Source: an uncultured Bacteroidales bacterium
GTDB taxonomy: Bacteria > Bacteroidota > Bacteroidia > Bacteroidales > Muribaculaceae
Direction: 5' to 3'
DNA length: 64,000 nt
NCBI GenBank assembly: GCA_902781045.1
Contig: CACZHT010000012.1
Location: forward strand, 53,162 to 117,161
Shown: piece after piece, positions 17,925 through 26,399 of the stretch
How positions within the stretch are numbered: position 1 is the first letter of the stretch
Layout: every line of letters starts with the position of its first letter
The notes under the pieces: model-generated
Database searches by the model: none
Seen by the model: only the letters and a program-made list of their open reading frames with translations
What the model was told of the DNA's origin: nothing
Made by a program: the position numbers and the translations under genes

Positions 17925-17963
17925 TGTACAATTGCTGTTTAAAATTCGTTTTTTTTATATTTT

Positions 17964-18467
17964 ATGAAAAAGATTAGCTTCGCCATCCTGCTCCTGGTGG
18001 CTATGCTGGCCAGCTGCGAGCGCATCAACAACAAGGAGGTGCCCAGCTTCATGGTGCGCCTGGACCTGGGCACCTACGCCGAGTGGAACACCTACGGCGT
18101 GGCTGGCGTGGGCGACTACCGCTACTTCAACCGCGACAAACGGTTGCCCGCCAACTATCCCTACAACGTCAACACCTACACGGGCTATGGTGGTGTGCTG
18201 CTGATTATGGGCATGGACCCTGCCACGGGCAACTACGCACCGATAGCCTTTGACGCCGCCTGCCCGGTGGAGAACCGCATGGATGTCGTGGTGGGCATCA
18301 ACAGCGAGAACTTCGAGGCCGTCTGCCCTCAGTGCGGCTCGCGCTACGATGTGCTCATGGGCAGCGGCGGTCCTCTGAGCGGCCCGGCCATCACCCACCA
18401 CTATGGCCTGCGCATGCTCAAGGTGCGCACCACTGGCAATGGCGGATACATCATCACTAGTTCATAA
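17964..18467 (+). CDS. Rieske-like lipoprotein lacking the histidine ligands
   Basis: A 167-residue lipoprotein (MKKISFAILLLVAMLASC, cysteine at 18). The second half follows a Rieske-type layout: FDAACPVE (about 93-100), then CPQCGSRYDVLMGSGGPLSGPA (about 112-135), with the SRYDV...G.P..GPA pattern of Rieske box II. True Rieske proteins use CxH and CxxH to hold a 2Fe-2S cluster. Here the pairs are ACP and CPQC, so the three cysteines are kept but no histidine is. It may bind a metal differently or none. The gene follows the methyltransferase gene closely, and its downstream side is AT-rich. Confidence 0.7.
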   Translation: MKKISFAILLLVAMLASCERINNKEVPSFMVRLDLGTYAEWNTYGVAGVGDYRYFNRDKRLPANYPYNVNTYTGYGGVLLIMGMDPATGNYAPIAFDAACPVENRMDVVVGINSENFEAVCPQCGSRYDVLMGSGGPLSGPAITHHYGLRMLKVRTTGNGGYIITSS

Positions 18468-18599
18468 TTCATGATTTATAATTGAGCACGCTTGCGAAAA
18501 AGTGGCTGGGTTTAGACAAAAAAGGCATCAAGACACATTGTTGCCAGTTGTCAGTTGCCGCCACAACTAACAACTAAAAACTAACAACTAAAAACTAAA

Positions 18600-20942
18600 A
18601 TGATTCGCCACATCACCACCCTCGTTGTCGCGCTGACGGCACTGCTGGCCAGCGCCGGCACATTGCCCACGCGTGTGCCCTATCGCGACGCACGGTTGCC
18701 CATCGACCTGCGTGTGCACGACCTGCTCTCTCGCATGACCCTTGACGAGAAGCTGGGGCAGCTGCAGTGTCTCATGGGCTGGGACAGCTACACGCGGCAG
18801 GGGGGCAATGTCACCATCACCGAGGCTTTCCGCCAGCAGGTTGGACAGCGCCACATCGGCATGTACTGGGCAGTGATGCGCGCCGACCCCTGGACGCAGA
18901 AGACACTCACCACCGGCCTCTACCCTGCTCTGGCTGCCGAGGCGGCCAACCAGATGCAACGCTATGCCGTGGACAGTACGCGCCTGGGCATACCGCTGCT
19001 GCTGGCCGAGGAAGCCCCACACGGGCACATGGCCATCGGCGCCACCGTGTTCCCCACCGGGCTGGGCATGGCTGCCACCTGGTCGCCACAGCTCATGCGA
19101 CAGGTGGGCCAGGTCATCGGCCGCGAGGTCAGGCTGCAAGGTGGGCACATCAGCTACGGGCCGGTGCTGGACCTGGCCCGCGACCCCCGGTGGTCGCGTG
19201 TCGAGGAGACCATGGGCGAGGATCCCTGTCTGACTGCCACCCTGGCCAGTGCCATGGTGCAAGGGATGGGCGGCGGCGACCTGAGCCGGCCGCACGCGAC
19301 CATCGCCACACTCAAGCACTTTGTGGCCTACGGTGCCGGCGAGGGCGGACAGAACGGTGCTCGCGCACTGGTCACTCCGCGCGAGCTGGAGCAGGTCTAC
19401 CTGCCACCGTTCCACCAAGTGCTCGATGCAGGTGCCCTGTCGGTGATGACGGCCTACCATGCCATCGACGGCATCCCCTGCACCGCCGACAGCCACCTGC
19501 TCACCGACGTGCTGCGCGACCGCTGGCACTGCGACCGCCAACTGGTGGTGAGCGACCTGTTCAGCATCGATGTGATGCACAACACGCTGCACACCGCAGC
19601 CACCTCGCTCGACGCGGCGGTGGCCGCCCTGCGTGCCGGTGTCGATGTGGACCTGGGCGGCAACTGCTATGCCCAGCTGGGCCAGGCCGTGGAGCGGGGT
19701 CTGGTGACCGAGGCCGACATTGACCGTGCCGTGAGCCGCGTGCTCAGGCTCAAGTTTGAGCTGGGGCTGTTCGAGCATCCCTACATCACACCTGCCGAGG
19801 CCCACCAGACGGTTAACAACGCCGAGGCCGTGGCCCTGGCGCGCCAGGTGGCGCAGGCCTCGGTCACCCTACTCAGCAACGACGGCACCCTGCCTCTTGA
19901 CCGCCAGCAGCGTGTGGCGGTCATCGGCCCCAATGCCCACAATGTCTATAACCTGCTGGGCGACTACACCGCGCCACAGCCCGACGGCAAGGTCACAACG
20001 TTGTTCGACGGCATCCGCGCCAAGGTGGGAGCCGACCGGTGCGCATACGCCCGTGGCTGCGCCGTGCGCGACACCACGCTCACCGACATCGACGCGGCGG
20101 TTCAAGCCGCCCTGGCCGCCGATGTGGTGGTGGCCGTGGTGGGTGGCTCGTCGGCCCGCGACTTCCGCACCAGCTACGAGCAGACCGGCGCGGCCAGTGC
20201 CGTGCAGCAGAGTGTGAGCGACATGGAGTGCGGCGAGGGCAATGACCGCGCCACACTCGCGCTACTGGGCGACCAGGAGCGGCTGCTGCGTTCCCTGCAC
20301 GCCACGGGGCGACCGCTGGTGGTAGTCTACATCGAGGGGCGCCCGCTGGACAAGAACTGGGCCGATGAGCATGCCAATGCCGTCATCACCGCCTACTATC
20401 CCGGCGAACAGGGAGGCAATGCCATCGCCGACGTGCTCTATGGCGACTGCAACCCCGGCGGCCGGCTGCCGGTGACTGTGCCGCGCCATGTGGGACAACT
20501 GCCCGCCTACTACAACCGCCCAGTGCCCGCCACCCACGACTATGTGGACCTCACTGCCCAGCCGCGCTACCCCTTCGGCCACGGGCTGAGCTACACCACG
20601 TTTGATTACGGCGAGCCCACGGTCACGCCCACCGGCGACGGCTATGACGTGGTGTTCGACCTCACCAACACCGGCACGCGCAACGGCGACGAGGTGGTGC
20701 AGCTATACATCCGCCACACCACCGCACCCATCGTGCAACCCGAGCGTCAGCTGGTGGCCTTTGACCGCGTGTCGCTCCATGCCGGCCAGACCCGCCGAAT
20801 CGTCCTGCACGTTCCGCGCCAGGCCCTGATGGTGGTGGGCCGCGATATGGAGTGGACACTGCCGCCCCACCCCATCGAGCTGTTGCTTGGTGCCTCGAGC
20901 CAGGACATCAAGCATCGCCTGACAGTCCCCGACACACACTAG
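18600..20942 (+). CDS. Glycoside hydrolase family 3 beta-glycosidase, periplasmic
   Basis: A 780-residue exported enzyme (signal peptide to about residue 20). The GH3 N-terminal barrel covers about 35-345 with DLARDPRWSRVEETMGED (about 191), KHF at 239-241 and the nucleophile D319 in VVSDLFSID. The alpha/beta sandwich follows (about 405-620); the likely acid/base glutamate is in SDMECGEGNDR. A fibronectin-III-like domain ends the protein (from about 660, VVQLYIRHTTAPI). GH3 enzymes of this layout hydrolyse beta-glucosides or beta-xylosides, so it is probably not part of the starch system. No LacI operator precedes it. The leader consists of tandem TAACAACTAAAAAC repeats. Confidence 0.92.
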   Translation: MIRHITTLVVALTALLASAGTLPTRVPYRDARLPIDLRVHDLLSRMTLDEKLGQLQCLMGWDSYTRQGGNVTITEAFRQQVGQRHIGMYWAVMRADPWTQKTLTTGLYPALAAEAANQMQRYAVDSTRLGIPLLLAEEAPHGHMAIGATVFPTGLGMAATWSPQLMRQVGQVIGREVRLQGGHISYGPVLDLARDPRWSRVEETMGEDPCLTATLASAMVQGMGGGDLSRPHATIATLKHFVAYGAGEGGQNGARALVTPRELEQVYLPPFHQVLDAGALSVMTAYHAIDGIPCTADSHLLTDVLRDRWHCDRQLVVSDLFSIDVMHNTLHTAATSLDAAVAALRAGVDVDLGGNCYAQLGQAVERGLVTEADIDRAVSRVLRLKFELGLFEHPYITPAEAHQTVNNAEAVALARQVAQASVTLLSNDGTLPLDRQQRVAVIGPNAHNVYNLLGDYTAPQPDGKVTTLFDGIRAKVGADRCAYARGCAVRDTTLTDIDAAVQAALAADVVVAVVGGSSARDFRTSYEQTGAASAVQQSVSDMECGEGNDRATLALLGDQERLLRSLHATGRPLVVVYIEGRPLDKNWADEHANAVITAYYPGEQGGNAIADVLYGDCNPGGRLPVTVPRHVGQLPAYYNRPVPATHDYVDLTAQPRYPFGHGLSYTTFDYGEPTVTPTGDGYDVVFDLTNTGTRNGDEVVQLYIRHTTAPIVQPERQLVAFDRVSLHAGQTRRIVLHVPRQALMVVGRDMEWTLPPHPIELLLGASSQDIKHRLTVPDTH

Positions 20943-20964
20943 GGCATAAAGACATTCAGCAAGT

Positions 20965-21265
20965 GTAACGAGTTGTATCACGAACCTTTAATTCACAACC
21001 GAATGGGCGCAATTTTCGAATTGAAATGCCACATTCGCGTAATTCGTGGTTGTCACGATTTTTATCACGAATTTTCGAATTATCGAATCTGCCACATTCG
21101 CGTAATTCGCGGTTTTATTAAGACATAAGGACATAAGAGTTTGTGTGATTCGTGGTGGCACGGTTTTTATCACGAACCTTTAGCTCGCAACCGAATGGGC
21201 GCAATTTTCGAATTATCGAATCTGCCACATTCGCGTAATTCGTGGTTTTATTACGACAAAAGGGC
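20965..21265. repeat. Dispersed CACGAA/CGCGTAATTCG repeat cluster A
   Basis: About three tandem, partly degenerate copies of a unit that contains TTTTTATCACGAA, ACCGAATGGGCGCAATTTTC, CGAATTATCGAATCTGCCAC and ATTCGCGTAATTCG. The same unit occurs in reverse orientation at 49910-50280, and a fragment occurs at 22555-22605. No coding sequence is seen in it. Confidence 0.85.
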
Positions 21266-21384
21266 ATAAAATATTTGGCGAGGCATTCGCTGTCGTCAGG
21301 TCTGCATCAGCGCGAACGGCATAAGATGAGGTCCACAGATGTCACAGATTTATAAGATCTTCTGTGCCTTCTGTGGACCAAAAA
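21266..21384. other. Intergenic, no gene seen
   Basis: Contains short CAGAT/TCTGTG words that can pair with each other (ATCTTCTGTGCCTTCTGTGG). Nothing else is recognised. Confidence 0.4.
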
Positions 21385-21484
21385 TGTCCTGAGTGGACGA
21401 TGAACTTGCGTCCGTTCTTGATGCAGATGGCCTGGGCAGGAATCACCTGTCTGCAAGACCTGCAGCGTCTATCATCGCAAACAA
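21385..21484 (-). pseudogene. Relic of a T9SS-type C-terminal tail
   Basis: On the minus strand one frame reads SCRQVIPAQAICIKNGRKFI followed by VH. This closely resembles common Bacteroidales tail sequences (GRQVxPAQxxGIYIKNGKKFIV). There is no upstream coding region for it, because the queA end overlaps immediately. It looks like the last fragment of a deleted secreted-protein gene. Confidence 0.35.
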
Positions 21485-22537
21485 TCAGTCGATGATGAGC
21501 ATGGCATCGCCGTAGCAGCCAAACTGGTACTTCTCTTCGATGGCGACCTTGTAGGCCTTCATCACCTGGTCGTAGCCACCGAACGAGGCCGCCACCATGA
21601 GCATGGTGGAATAAGGCAGGTGGAAGTTGGTGATCAGCGCATCGCACGTCGTGCACTCGTAGGGCGGGAAGATGAAGCGATTGGTCCAGCCCTTGAACGC
21701 CTTGATGTGTCCGTTCATGCCCACGGTGGTCTCCATGGCTCGCAGCACCGAGGTACCGACAGCAATGACGCGGTTGCCGCCGTCGCGCTTGGCGTTGACG
21801 CGCTGTGCCAGCGCTTCGGTCACCTCCATTGGCTCGCTGTCCTGGCGGTGCTTCGACAGGTCCTCGACGTCAATCTTGCGGAACACACCCAGCCCCAGGT
21901 GGAGCGTGAGGAAGTCGCGCTCGATGTCATAAATCTCCATGCGGCGCAGCAGCTCTCGGCTGAAGTGCAGTCCGGCGGCCGGTGCCACCACGGCCCCCTC
22001 CTTGCTGGCGAAGAGGGTCTGGTAGTTCTCCTCGTCTTCTGGCTCGACCTCGCGTTTGATGTAATAGGGCAGTGGGGTGTGCCCCAGCGAGAGCAGGTTG
22101 GCTTTGAACGAGTCGTGCTCGCCGTCGTGCAGGAAGCGCAGTGTGCGCCCACGCGAGGTGGTGTTGTCGATCACCTCGGCCACCAGCGAGTCGTCCAGAC
22201 CGAAATACAGCTTGTTGCCGATGCGTATCTTACGCGCCGGCTCGACCAGCACATCCCACAGCTTGTTGCTGGCGTTGAGTTCGCGCAGCAGGAACACTTC
22301 GATGCGTGCGCCGGTCTTCTCCTTGTTGCCCATGAGCTTGGCGGGAAACACCTGTGTGTCGTTGAACACCATCAGGTCGTGGGGACTGAAATACTCCAGC
22401 ACCTCCTTGAAGATGCGGTGTTCGATTTCGCCCGTCTTGCGGTGCAGTACCATCAGTCGCGCCTCGTCGCGGTGCTTGGCAGGATGCTCGGCGATGAGCT
22501 CCTCGGGCATGTGGTTGTTGAATTCTGACAGTTTCAT
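21485..22537 (-). CDS. queA: tRNA preQ1(34) S-adenosylmethionine ribosyltransferase-isomerase
   Basis: A 350-residue cytoplasmic enzyme that transfers the ribosyl part of SAM to preQ1 in tRNA to make epoxyqueuosine. The family N-terminus (MKLSEFNNHMPEELIAEHPAKHRDEARLM), VFNDTQVFPAKLMGNK (about 56-71) and the C-terminal TNFHLPYSTMLMVAASFGG (about 304-322) are all present, and the length is normal. It is the last gene of the minus-strand operon DUF3098-uppP-truB-queA, an order conserved in Bacteroidetes. The 56-bp gap to truB holds a fragment of the dispersed CGCGAA repeat and two copies of TCCTTATG. Confidence 0.97.
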   Translation of the reverse strand: MKLSEFNNHMPEELIAEHPAKHRDEARLMVLHRKTGEIEHRIFKEVLEYFSPHDLMVFNDTQVFPAKLMGNKEKTGARIEVFLLRELNASNKLWDVLVEPARKIRIGNKLYFGLDDSLVAEVIDNTTSRGRTLRFLHDGEHDSFKANLLSLGHTPLPYYIKREVEPEDEENYQTLFASKEGAVVAPAAGLHFSRELLRRMEIYDIERDFLTLHLGLGVFRKIDVEDLSKHRQDSEPMEVTEALAQRVNAKRDGGNRVIAVGTSVLRAMETTVGMNGHIKAFKGWTNRFIFPPYECTTCDALITNFHLPYSTMLMVAASFGGYDQVMKAYKVAIEEKYQFGCYGDAMLIID

Positions 22538-22592
22538 ATTGTTTGGTTATTATACCGCGAAAGTCTCGCGAATGATTTTTGTCCTTATGTCC

Positions 22593-23402
22593 TTATGTCT
22601 TTTTCGACTTGTGTCGGGCAGCCTTCTGGGCAGCGGCACGGGCACGATTGGCTTCGCGCTCGGCCTCGAGCAGCTGCGCCTCGGCCTCCTCGGCACTGAC
22701 ATACTGCTCGTTGTCCAGGCGGTCGAGCAGACTGTGGAGGTTCTCGCACTGCTCAACGCTGATGTCGCCCACACGGGTGCGGCGCAGGCCATAGAGGTGC
22801 GCCCCGCTGCCCAATGCCTGACCGATGTCGCGGGCCAGGGCGCGGATATAGGTACCCTTGCTGCACACCACGCGCACGGTCAGTGTGGGCTCGGCGGGCA
22901 GACCGCACTCCAGCACCTCGATCTCGTCGATGACCAGCGTCTTGGGCCGTATCTCCACGTCCTTGCCCTTGCGGGCCAGCTTGTAGGCCGGCTTGCCGTC
23001 GACCTTGCAGGCCGAGAATGCCGGCGGCACCTGCTCGATGGCTCCGGTGAACTGTTGTTGCAACACGCGCTCGACCTGTTCGCGAGTGATGTGCTGCCAC
23101 GGGTAGGTGGCATCGACCTCGGTCTCCATGTCAAACGACGGCGTGGTCTCGCCCAGGCGAATCCAGGCGACATACTCCTTGACACCGGCCTGCAGCTGTT
23201 CGATGCGCTTGGTCATGCGGCCGGTGCACACAATCAGCACCCCCGTGGCCAGCGGGTCGAGCGTGCCGGCATGGCCCACATGGATGTTCTTGAGACCCAG
23301 GTGCCGCCGGAATCTGCCGCGTATCTGTTTCACCGCGCTGAACGAGGTCATCTCCAGCGGCTTGTCGATGCAAAATATTTCGCCTACTATCGGGTTAAGC
23401 AC
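22593..23402 (-). CDS. truB: tRNA pseudouridine(55) synthase
   Basis: A 269-residue enzyme that makes pseudouridine 55 in the T-loop of tRNA. The catalytic aspartate is D49 in HVGHAGTLDPLATGVL. Other family marks are CIDKPLEMTSF (11-21), KEYVAWIRLGETTPSFD (about 75-91) and SKGTYIRALARDIG (about 186-199). The C-terminus ends in a basic, alanine-rich tail (ANRARAAAQKAARHKSKKT). The GTG at 23402 is used as the start because no ATG is near and the family N-terminus begins here. It starts 10 bp after the uppP stop, so the two are probably cotranscribed. Confidence 0.96.
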   Translation of the reverse strand: MLNPIVGEIFCIDKPLEMTSFSAVKQIRGRFRRHLGLKNIHVGHAGTLDPLATGVLIVCTGRMTKRIEQLQAGVKEYVAWIRLGETTPSFDMETEVDATYPWQHITREQVERVLQQQFTGAIEQVPPAFSACKVDGKPAYKLARKGKDVEIRPKTLVIDEIEVLECGLPAEPTLTVRVVCSKGTYIRALARDIGQALGSGAHLYGLRRTRVGDISVEQCENLHSLLDRLDNEQYVSAEEAEAQLLEAEREANRARAAAQKAARHKSKKT

Positions 23403-23412
23403 TTGATGATCG

Positions 23413-24216
23413 CTAATAGTTGAGGGTTGAACAAATGATGGTCACCAGTCCGGCGATGGCGCAATAGATGCCGAAGTAGACCAGCTTGCCACGCTTGACG
23501 ATGCCAATCATCCACTTGCAGGCCAGGCAGCCCGAGACGAAGGCGGCGATGAACCCCACCACCAGGGGCAGTGTGTCGATGCCGCCAAAGGCTGCCTCGC
23601 CCTTGAGCCCCTTGATGATGTCGAGCAGGGCCTCGCCCAAGATGGGCGGAATGACCATCAAGAACGAGAACTGTGCCAGCGACTCCTTCTTGTTGCCCAG
23701 CAGCAGGCCGGTGGCAATGGTCGAGCCCGAGCGCGACAGGCCGGGCATGACGGCACAGGCCTGGGCGATGCCGATGATGAGCGCGTCGCGCCACGAGATT
23801 TTCTCCTTGGGGCGCGGCTTGGCGTAATAGGAGAAGATGAGCAGTGCCGCCGTGACCAGCAGCATGATGCCCACGATGAGCAGGCCTGAGCCGAACACTG
23901 CCTCGACCGTGTCCTTTAAGAACACGCCGACGATGCCCACAGGAATCATCGAGATGAGGATGTTGATGAAATAGCGCATCTCGTCGTTCATCTTCAGCTT
24001 GAGCACGCCCTTGACCAGCCAGTCAATCTCGCTCCACAGGATGACGATGGTGCTCAACACTGTGGCCACATGCACCAGCACGGTGAAGGCCAGGTTGTCC
24101 TCGCCCTGCAGCCCGAACAGGTGCTGCCCGATGGCCAGATGCCCGCTACTGCTCACGGGCAGATATTCAGTCAAGCCCTGGACAATGCCCAGGACCAATG
24201 CTTGTAACCAATCCAC
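23413..24216 (-). CDS. uppP: Undecaprenyl-diphosphatase
   Basis: A 267-residue inner-membrane enzyme that recycles undecaprenyl pyrophosphate for cell-wall and surface-polymer synthesis; loss of it is linked to bacitracin sensitivity in other bacteria. Motifs are the N-terminal [18 protein letters not shown] (10-27, with E17 and H26) and [17 protein letters not shown] (about 166-182). Seven to eight membrane segments are visible. It is the second gene of the DUF3098-uppP-truB-queA operon, with an AT-rich GTTAAAA repeat spacer before it. Confidence 0.97.
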   Translation of the reverse strand: MDWLQALVLGIVQGLTEYLPVSSSGHLAIGQHLFGLQGEDNLAFTVLVHVATVLSTIVILWSEIDWLVKGVLKLKMNDEMRYFINILISMIPVGIVGVFLKDTVEAVFGSGLLIVGIMLLVTAALLIFSYYAKPRPKEKISWRDALIIGIAQACAVMPGLSRSGSTIATGLLLGNKKESLAQFSFLMVIPPILGEALLDIIKGLKGEAAFGGIDTLPLVVGFIAAFVSGCLACKWMIGIVKRGKLVYFGIYCAIAGLVTIICSTLNY

Positions 24217-24272
24217 GTTAGAGTTTAGAGTTAAAAGTTAAAAGTTAAAAGTTTGTTCGCGACGCTAGAATG

Positions 24273-24521
24273 CTACTTCTTGCGGTAGAGGATGGCCGGT
24301 GCCATGAGCACAAAGCCCAGCAAGGCCAGCATCGGCCCCACAGTGGTGCGGGTGGAGTTGAAGATGTCGTAGTTGAACGTGTCGCCCTGGTTGGGGCTGC
24401 CGGCCATCAGGCACAGGCCGATGACAATGAGCACCAGGCAGGCGGCCATCAGGATGTAGTTGAGCTTGCCCAGCGGCATTTGCTGCCTTGGAACTTCAGT
24501 TTTTTTCGTTTCGTTTGCCAT
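24273..24521 (-). CDS. DUF3098 small membrane protein
   Basis: An 82-residue protein with two membrane segments (about 22-42 and 59-78) joined by a polar loop, SPNQGDTFNYDIFNSTRT. This is the DUF3098 family, which in Bacteroidetes commonly sits between ftsX and uppP. Here ftsX is absent and the gene begins the operon. The start at 24521 (MANETKKTEV) is chosen because the longer frame runs through the promoter. Its function is unknown; a link to envelope division proteins is only suggested by gene order. Confidence 0.88.
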   Translation of the reverse strand: MANETKKTEVPRQQMPLGKLNYILMAACLVLIVIGLCLMAGSPNQGDTFNYDIFNSTRTTVGPMLALLGFVLMAPAILYRKK

Positions 24522-24553
24522 AATATAATATTGTGTCGTTGAGAAATTTGCCG

Positions 24554-24561
24554 CAAAGATA
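24554..24561 (-). promoter_or_regulatory. -7 box of the DUF3098-uppP-truB-queA operon
   Basis: The minus strand reads TATCTTTG, a full TAnnTTTG match, 33 bp upstream of the ATG. Confidence 0.7.
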
Positions 24562-24627
24562 CAATCTGAAAAAGCCTTTGTCAACACTTTTAGCAACATT
24601 TTAGATTTTCGGCCCAAAAGTTTTGCT

Positions 24628-24635
24628 TAACTTTG
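24628..24635 (+). promoter_or_regulatory. -7 box of the glycosyltransferase gene
   Basis: TAACTTTG matches TAnnTTTG, 25 bp upstream of the ATG at 24660 and divergent from the DUF3098 operon promoter. Confidence 0.7.
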
Positions 24636-24659
24636 CACGATTTTTTGGAAACAAACTGA

Positions 24660-25832
24660 ATGTTTTTCTCGCTACATATTTCCTTGCTGACCAGCATCTT
24701 GCTGGGTGCCGGTCTGCTGCTGGGTGGTGTCTACACCCTGTGGCAGTGTGTGCGTGCCGCCAGGTTGCGCCGCTTTGTCGAGGTCGATGAGGTGCAGCGC
24801 GACTATGCCGACCAGCTGCCCCCGGTGACGGTCATCGTCGACGCCTGCACCGAGACGGGTCAGCTGTCGCAATACCTGCCGATGGTGCTCGCACAAGACT
24901 ACCCGGAATTTGAGGTTGTGGTGGTGGCCAACACCGAGGCCGAGGCCACCGGTGATGCCCTCAGTGCTCTCAAGGTCGAGCATAGCAACCTGCATGTGAC
25001 ATTCGCTCCACGCGGCACTCGCACCCTCTCGCGCAAGAAGCTTGCCCTGATGATAGGCATCAAAGCCGCCCACCACGACATCGTGCTCACCACCTGCGCC
25101 AACTGCCGCCCCGCTGGCGACCAGTGGCTGCGCCTGATGATGCGCAACTTCACCCCTGAGGTCGACATCGTGCTGGGCTACTCGCATTACCGCTACCGTC
25201 GCGACAAGCGCTGGGGCCGTCGCATGCGCGTGATTGACACCGTCTCGACCGGGGCGCAGTGGGTGCTCGCAGCCATCCACGGACATCCCTACCGCGGCGT
25301 GACCGAAAACCTGGCCTACCGCAAGCAACTGTTCTATGACAACAACGGCTTTGCCGGCTCGATGGAGCTGATTTGGGGCGAGGACGATGTGTTCCTGAGC
25401 CAGATAGCCCAGGGCCGTACCGTCCGCGTCGAGCTGGCACCCGAAAGCCAGCTCAACGTCCACTACGACAACCTGCGCCATGCGCACCATCTGCTCAAGA
25501 TGCGCCGCGACTTCACCTCGACGCGTGTGCGACGCAAGAGCTTTCTCGTCCAGGGCCTGATGAGCTGGCTGTGGTGGCTGGGTCTGCTGGCCCTTGTCGC
25601 CGCAGTGGCCACAGCCTGGCCCAATGCTGTGGTGCTCATTGCCGCGGTGACCATCGTGGCACTGCTGTGGGCCATCGTGTCGTGGGCAATGGGCCGCATC
25701 AGCACAGTGCTGCAAGCGCCGCGCCTGTGGTTCACCGCACCGTTGCTGGCGTGGTGGCGTCCACTGGTGGGTGCGATTTACAGGCTGCGTGAGTCGCGCA
25801 ACAGACACAGCAACTTCACATCCTATATCTAG
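24660..25832 (+). CDS. Family 2 glycosyltransferase, membrane-bound
   Basis: A 390-residue enzyme with an N-terminal membrane anchor (about 5-30), a GT2 GT-A domain (about 52-280) and two C-terminal membrane segments (about 297-345). In the GT-A domain VTVIVDACTETGQL starts the fold and GEDDVFLSQ (about 240) fits the ED motif for the catalytic base. The expected DxD is replaced by TTCANCRPAGDQWL, so the metal-binding site is unusual or shifted. It resembles cellulose synthase-like GT2 enzymes of Bacteroidetes. The sugar and acceptor are unknown. It is a single gene with its own promoter. Confidence 0.88.
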   Translation: MFFSLHISLLTSILLGAGLLLGGVYTLWQCVRAARLRRFVEVDEVQRDYADQLPPVTVIVDACTETGQLSQYLPMVLAQDYPEFEVVVVANTEAEATGDALSALKVEHSNLHVTFAPRGTRTLSRKKLALMIGIKAAHHDIVLTTCANCRPAGDQWLRLMMRNFTPEVDIVLGYSHYRYRRDKRWGRRMRVIDTVSTGAQWVLAAIHGHPYRGVTENLAYRKQLFYDNNGFAGSMELIWGEDDVFLSQIAQGRTVRVELAPESQLNVHYDNLRHAHHLLKMRRDFTSTRVRRKSFLVQGLMSWLWWLGLLALVAAVATAWPNAVVLIAAVTIVALLWAIVSWAMGRISTVLQAPRLWFTAPLLAWWRPLVGAIYRLRESRNRHSNFTSYI

Positions 25833-26008
25833 TACTTGACGGGAGTTAAGGAGTTAAGACGAATGCACTTGTTAAGTAGTATGGTAGTATTTGTAGTGAA
25901 GTAGTAAAGCCATTACTCTAGCTGCCCACAAAATCGTTGAGAAGAAGCCAAAAATGGCTTGCAGCGAAAAAAATCTAGATTCTTGACGCTTAATTCTCAA
26001 TTTTGTAT

Positions 26009-26016
26009 TACCTTTG
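26009..26016 (+). promoter_or_regulatory. -7 box of tRNA-Leu
   Basis: TACCTTTG matches TAnnTTTG, 14 bp upstream of the mature tRNA 5' end. TTGACG at 25983 may be the -33 element. Confidence 0.65.
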
Positions 26017-26030
26017 CAGCGCGAAATCAT

Positions 26031-26114
26031 GCCCGGATGGTGGAATGGTAGACACGAGGGACTTAAAATCCCTTGGCCATAACGGCTGTGTGGGTTCAAG
26101 TCCCACTCCGGGTA
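26031..26114 (+). tRNA. tRNA-Leu (TAA anticodon)
   Basis: Acceptor GCCCGGA (26031-26037) pairs with TCCGGGT (26107-26113) with a G-T first pair; the discriminator is A. The anticodon arm is AGGGA-CTTAAAA-TCCCT, giving anticodon TAA. The variable arm (TTGGCCATAACGGCTG region) is long, as in class II tRNAs. The T-loop GTTCAAGTC is present. No CCA is encoded. Confidence 0.95.
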
Positions 26115-26158
26115 CGAAGATAGGCTGACAATCAATTGATTGTCAGCCTATCTTCGTA
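26113..26158. terminator. Perfect 46-bp palindrome directly after tRNA-Leu
   Basis: The left half 26113-26135 and right half 26136-26158 are exact reverse complements (23 bp each, centred on CAATTG). The palindrome begins in the last two bases of the tRNA. As RNA it would form a long hairpin just beyond the 3' end, which could serve as terminator and processing signal. There is no clear T-tract after it. Confidence 0.75.
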
Positions 26159-26282
26159 TAACAGAAGCAACTCAGTGCCCACACCCCAGCCCGAGCGAGT
26201 TGTTTAAGGCCGCAATCGTGCGTCCCCAGTGTGCCGGCACACATCGCGCCCCAGCCAGCAGTAGTGCCATGGGGCAAGCGGT

Positions 26283-26294
26283 GCAATCGTTTGC
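26283..26294. promoter_or_regulatory. LacI-type operator 3
   Basis: GCAATCGTTTGC within GTGCAATCGTTTGCAC, the most symmetric of the four sites. Its centre is 62.5 bp upstream of the -7 box of the permease operon. Confidence 0.82.
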
Positions 26295-26350
26295 ACTGGT
26301 TAAAATCAACTGAATGGCATCGCATTGGATTGGCTTTACACCTAATTATG

Positions 26351-26358
26351 TAAATTTG
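26351..26358 (+). promoter_or_regulatory. -7 box of the permease-malQ-pullulanase-susA operon
   Basis: TAAATTTG matches TAnnTTTG, 42 bp upstream of the ATG at 26400. Confidence 0.7.
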
Positions 26359-26399
26359 TGGTCAAAACCTGATTACAAATCATAATTAGAATAATATCA

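Noticed and set aside
18600..20942. GH3 enzyme as a member of the starch regulon
   Set aside because: No operator copy stands before it, and GH3 enzymes of this layout act on beta-linked substrates.
24273..24617. Longer start of the DUF3098 gene
   Set aside because: The extra residues are encoded across the -7 box at 24554-24561, which must lie upstream of the start.
26143..26325. 60-codon minus-strand frame after tRNA-Leu
   Set aside because: It covers the palindrome and operator 3 and has no protein-like features.
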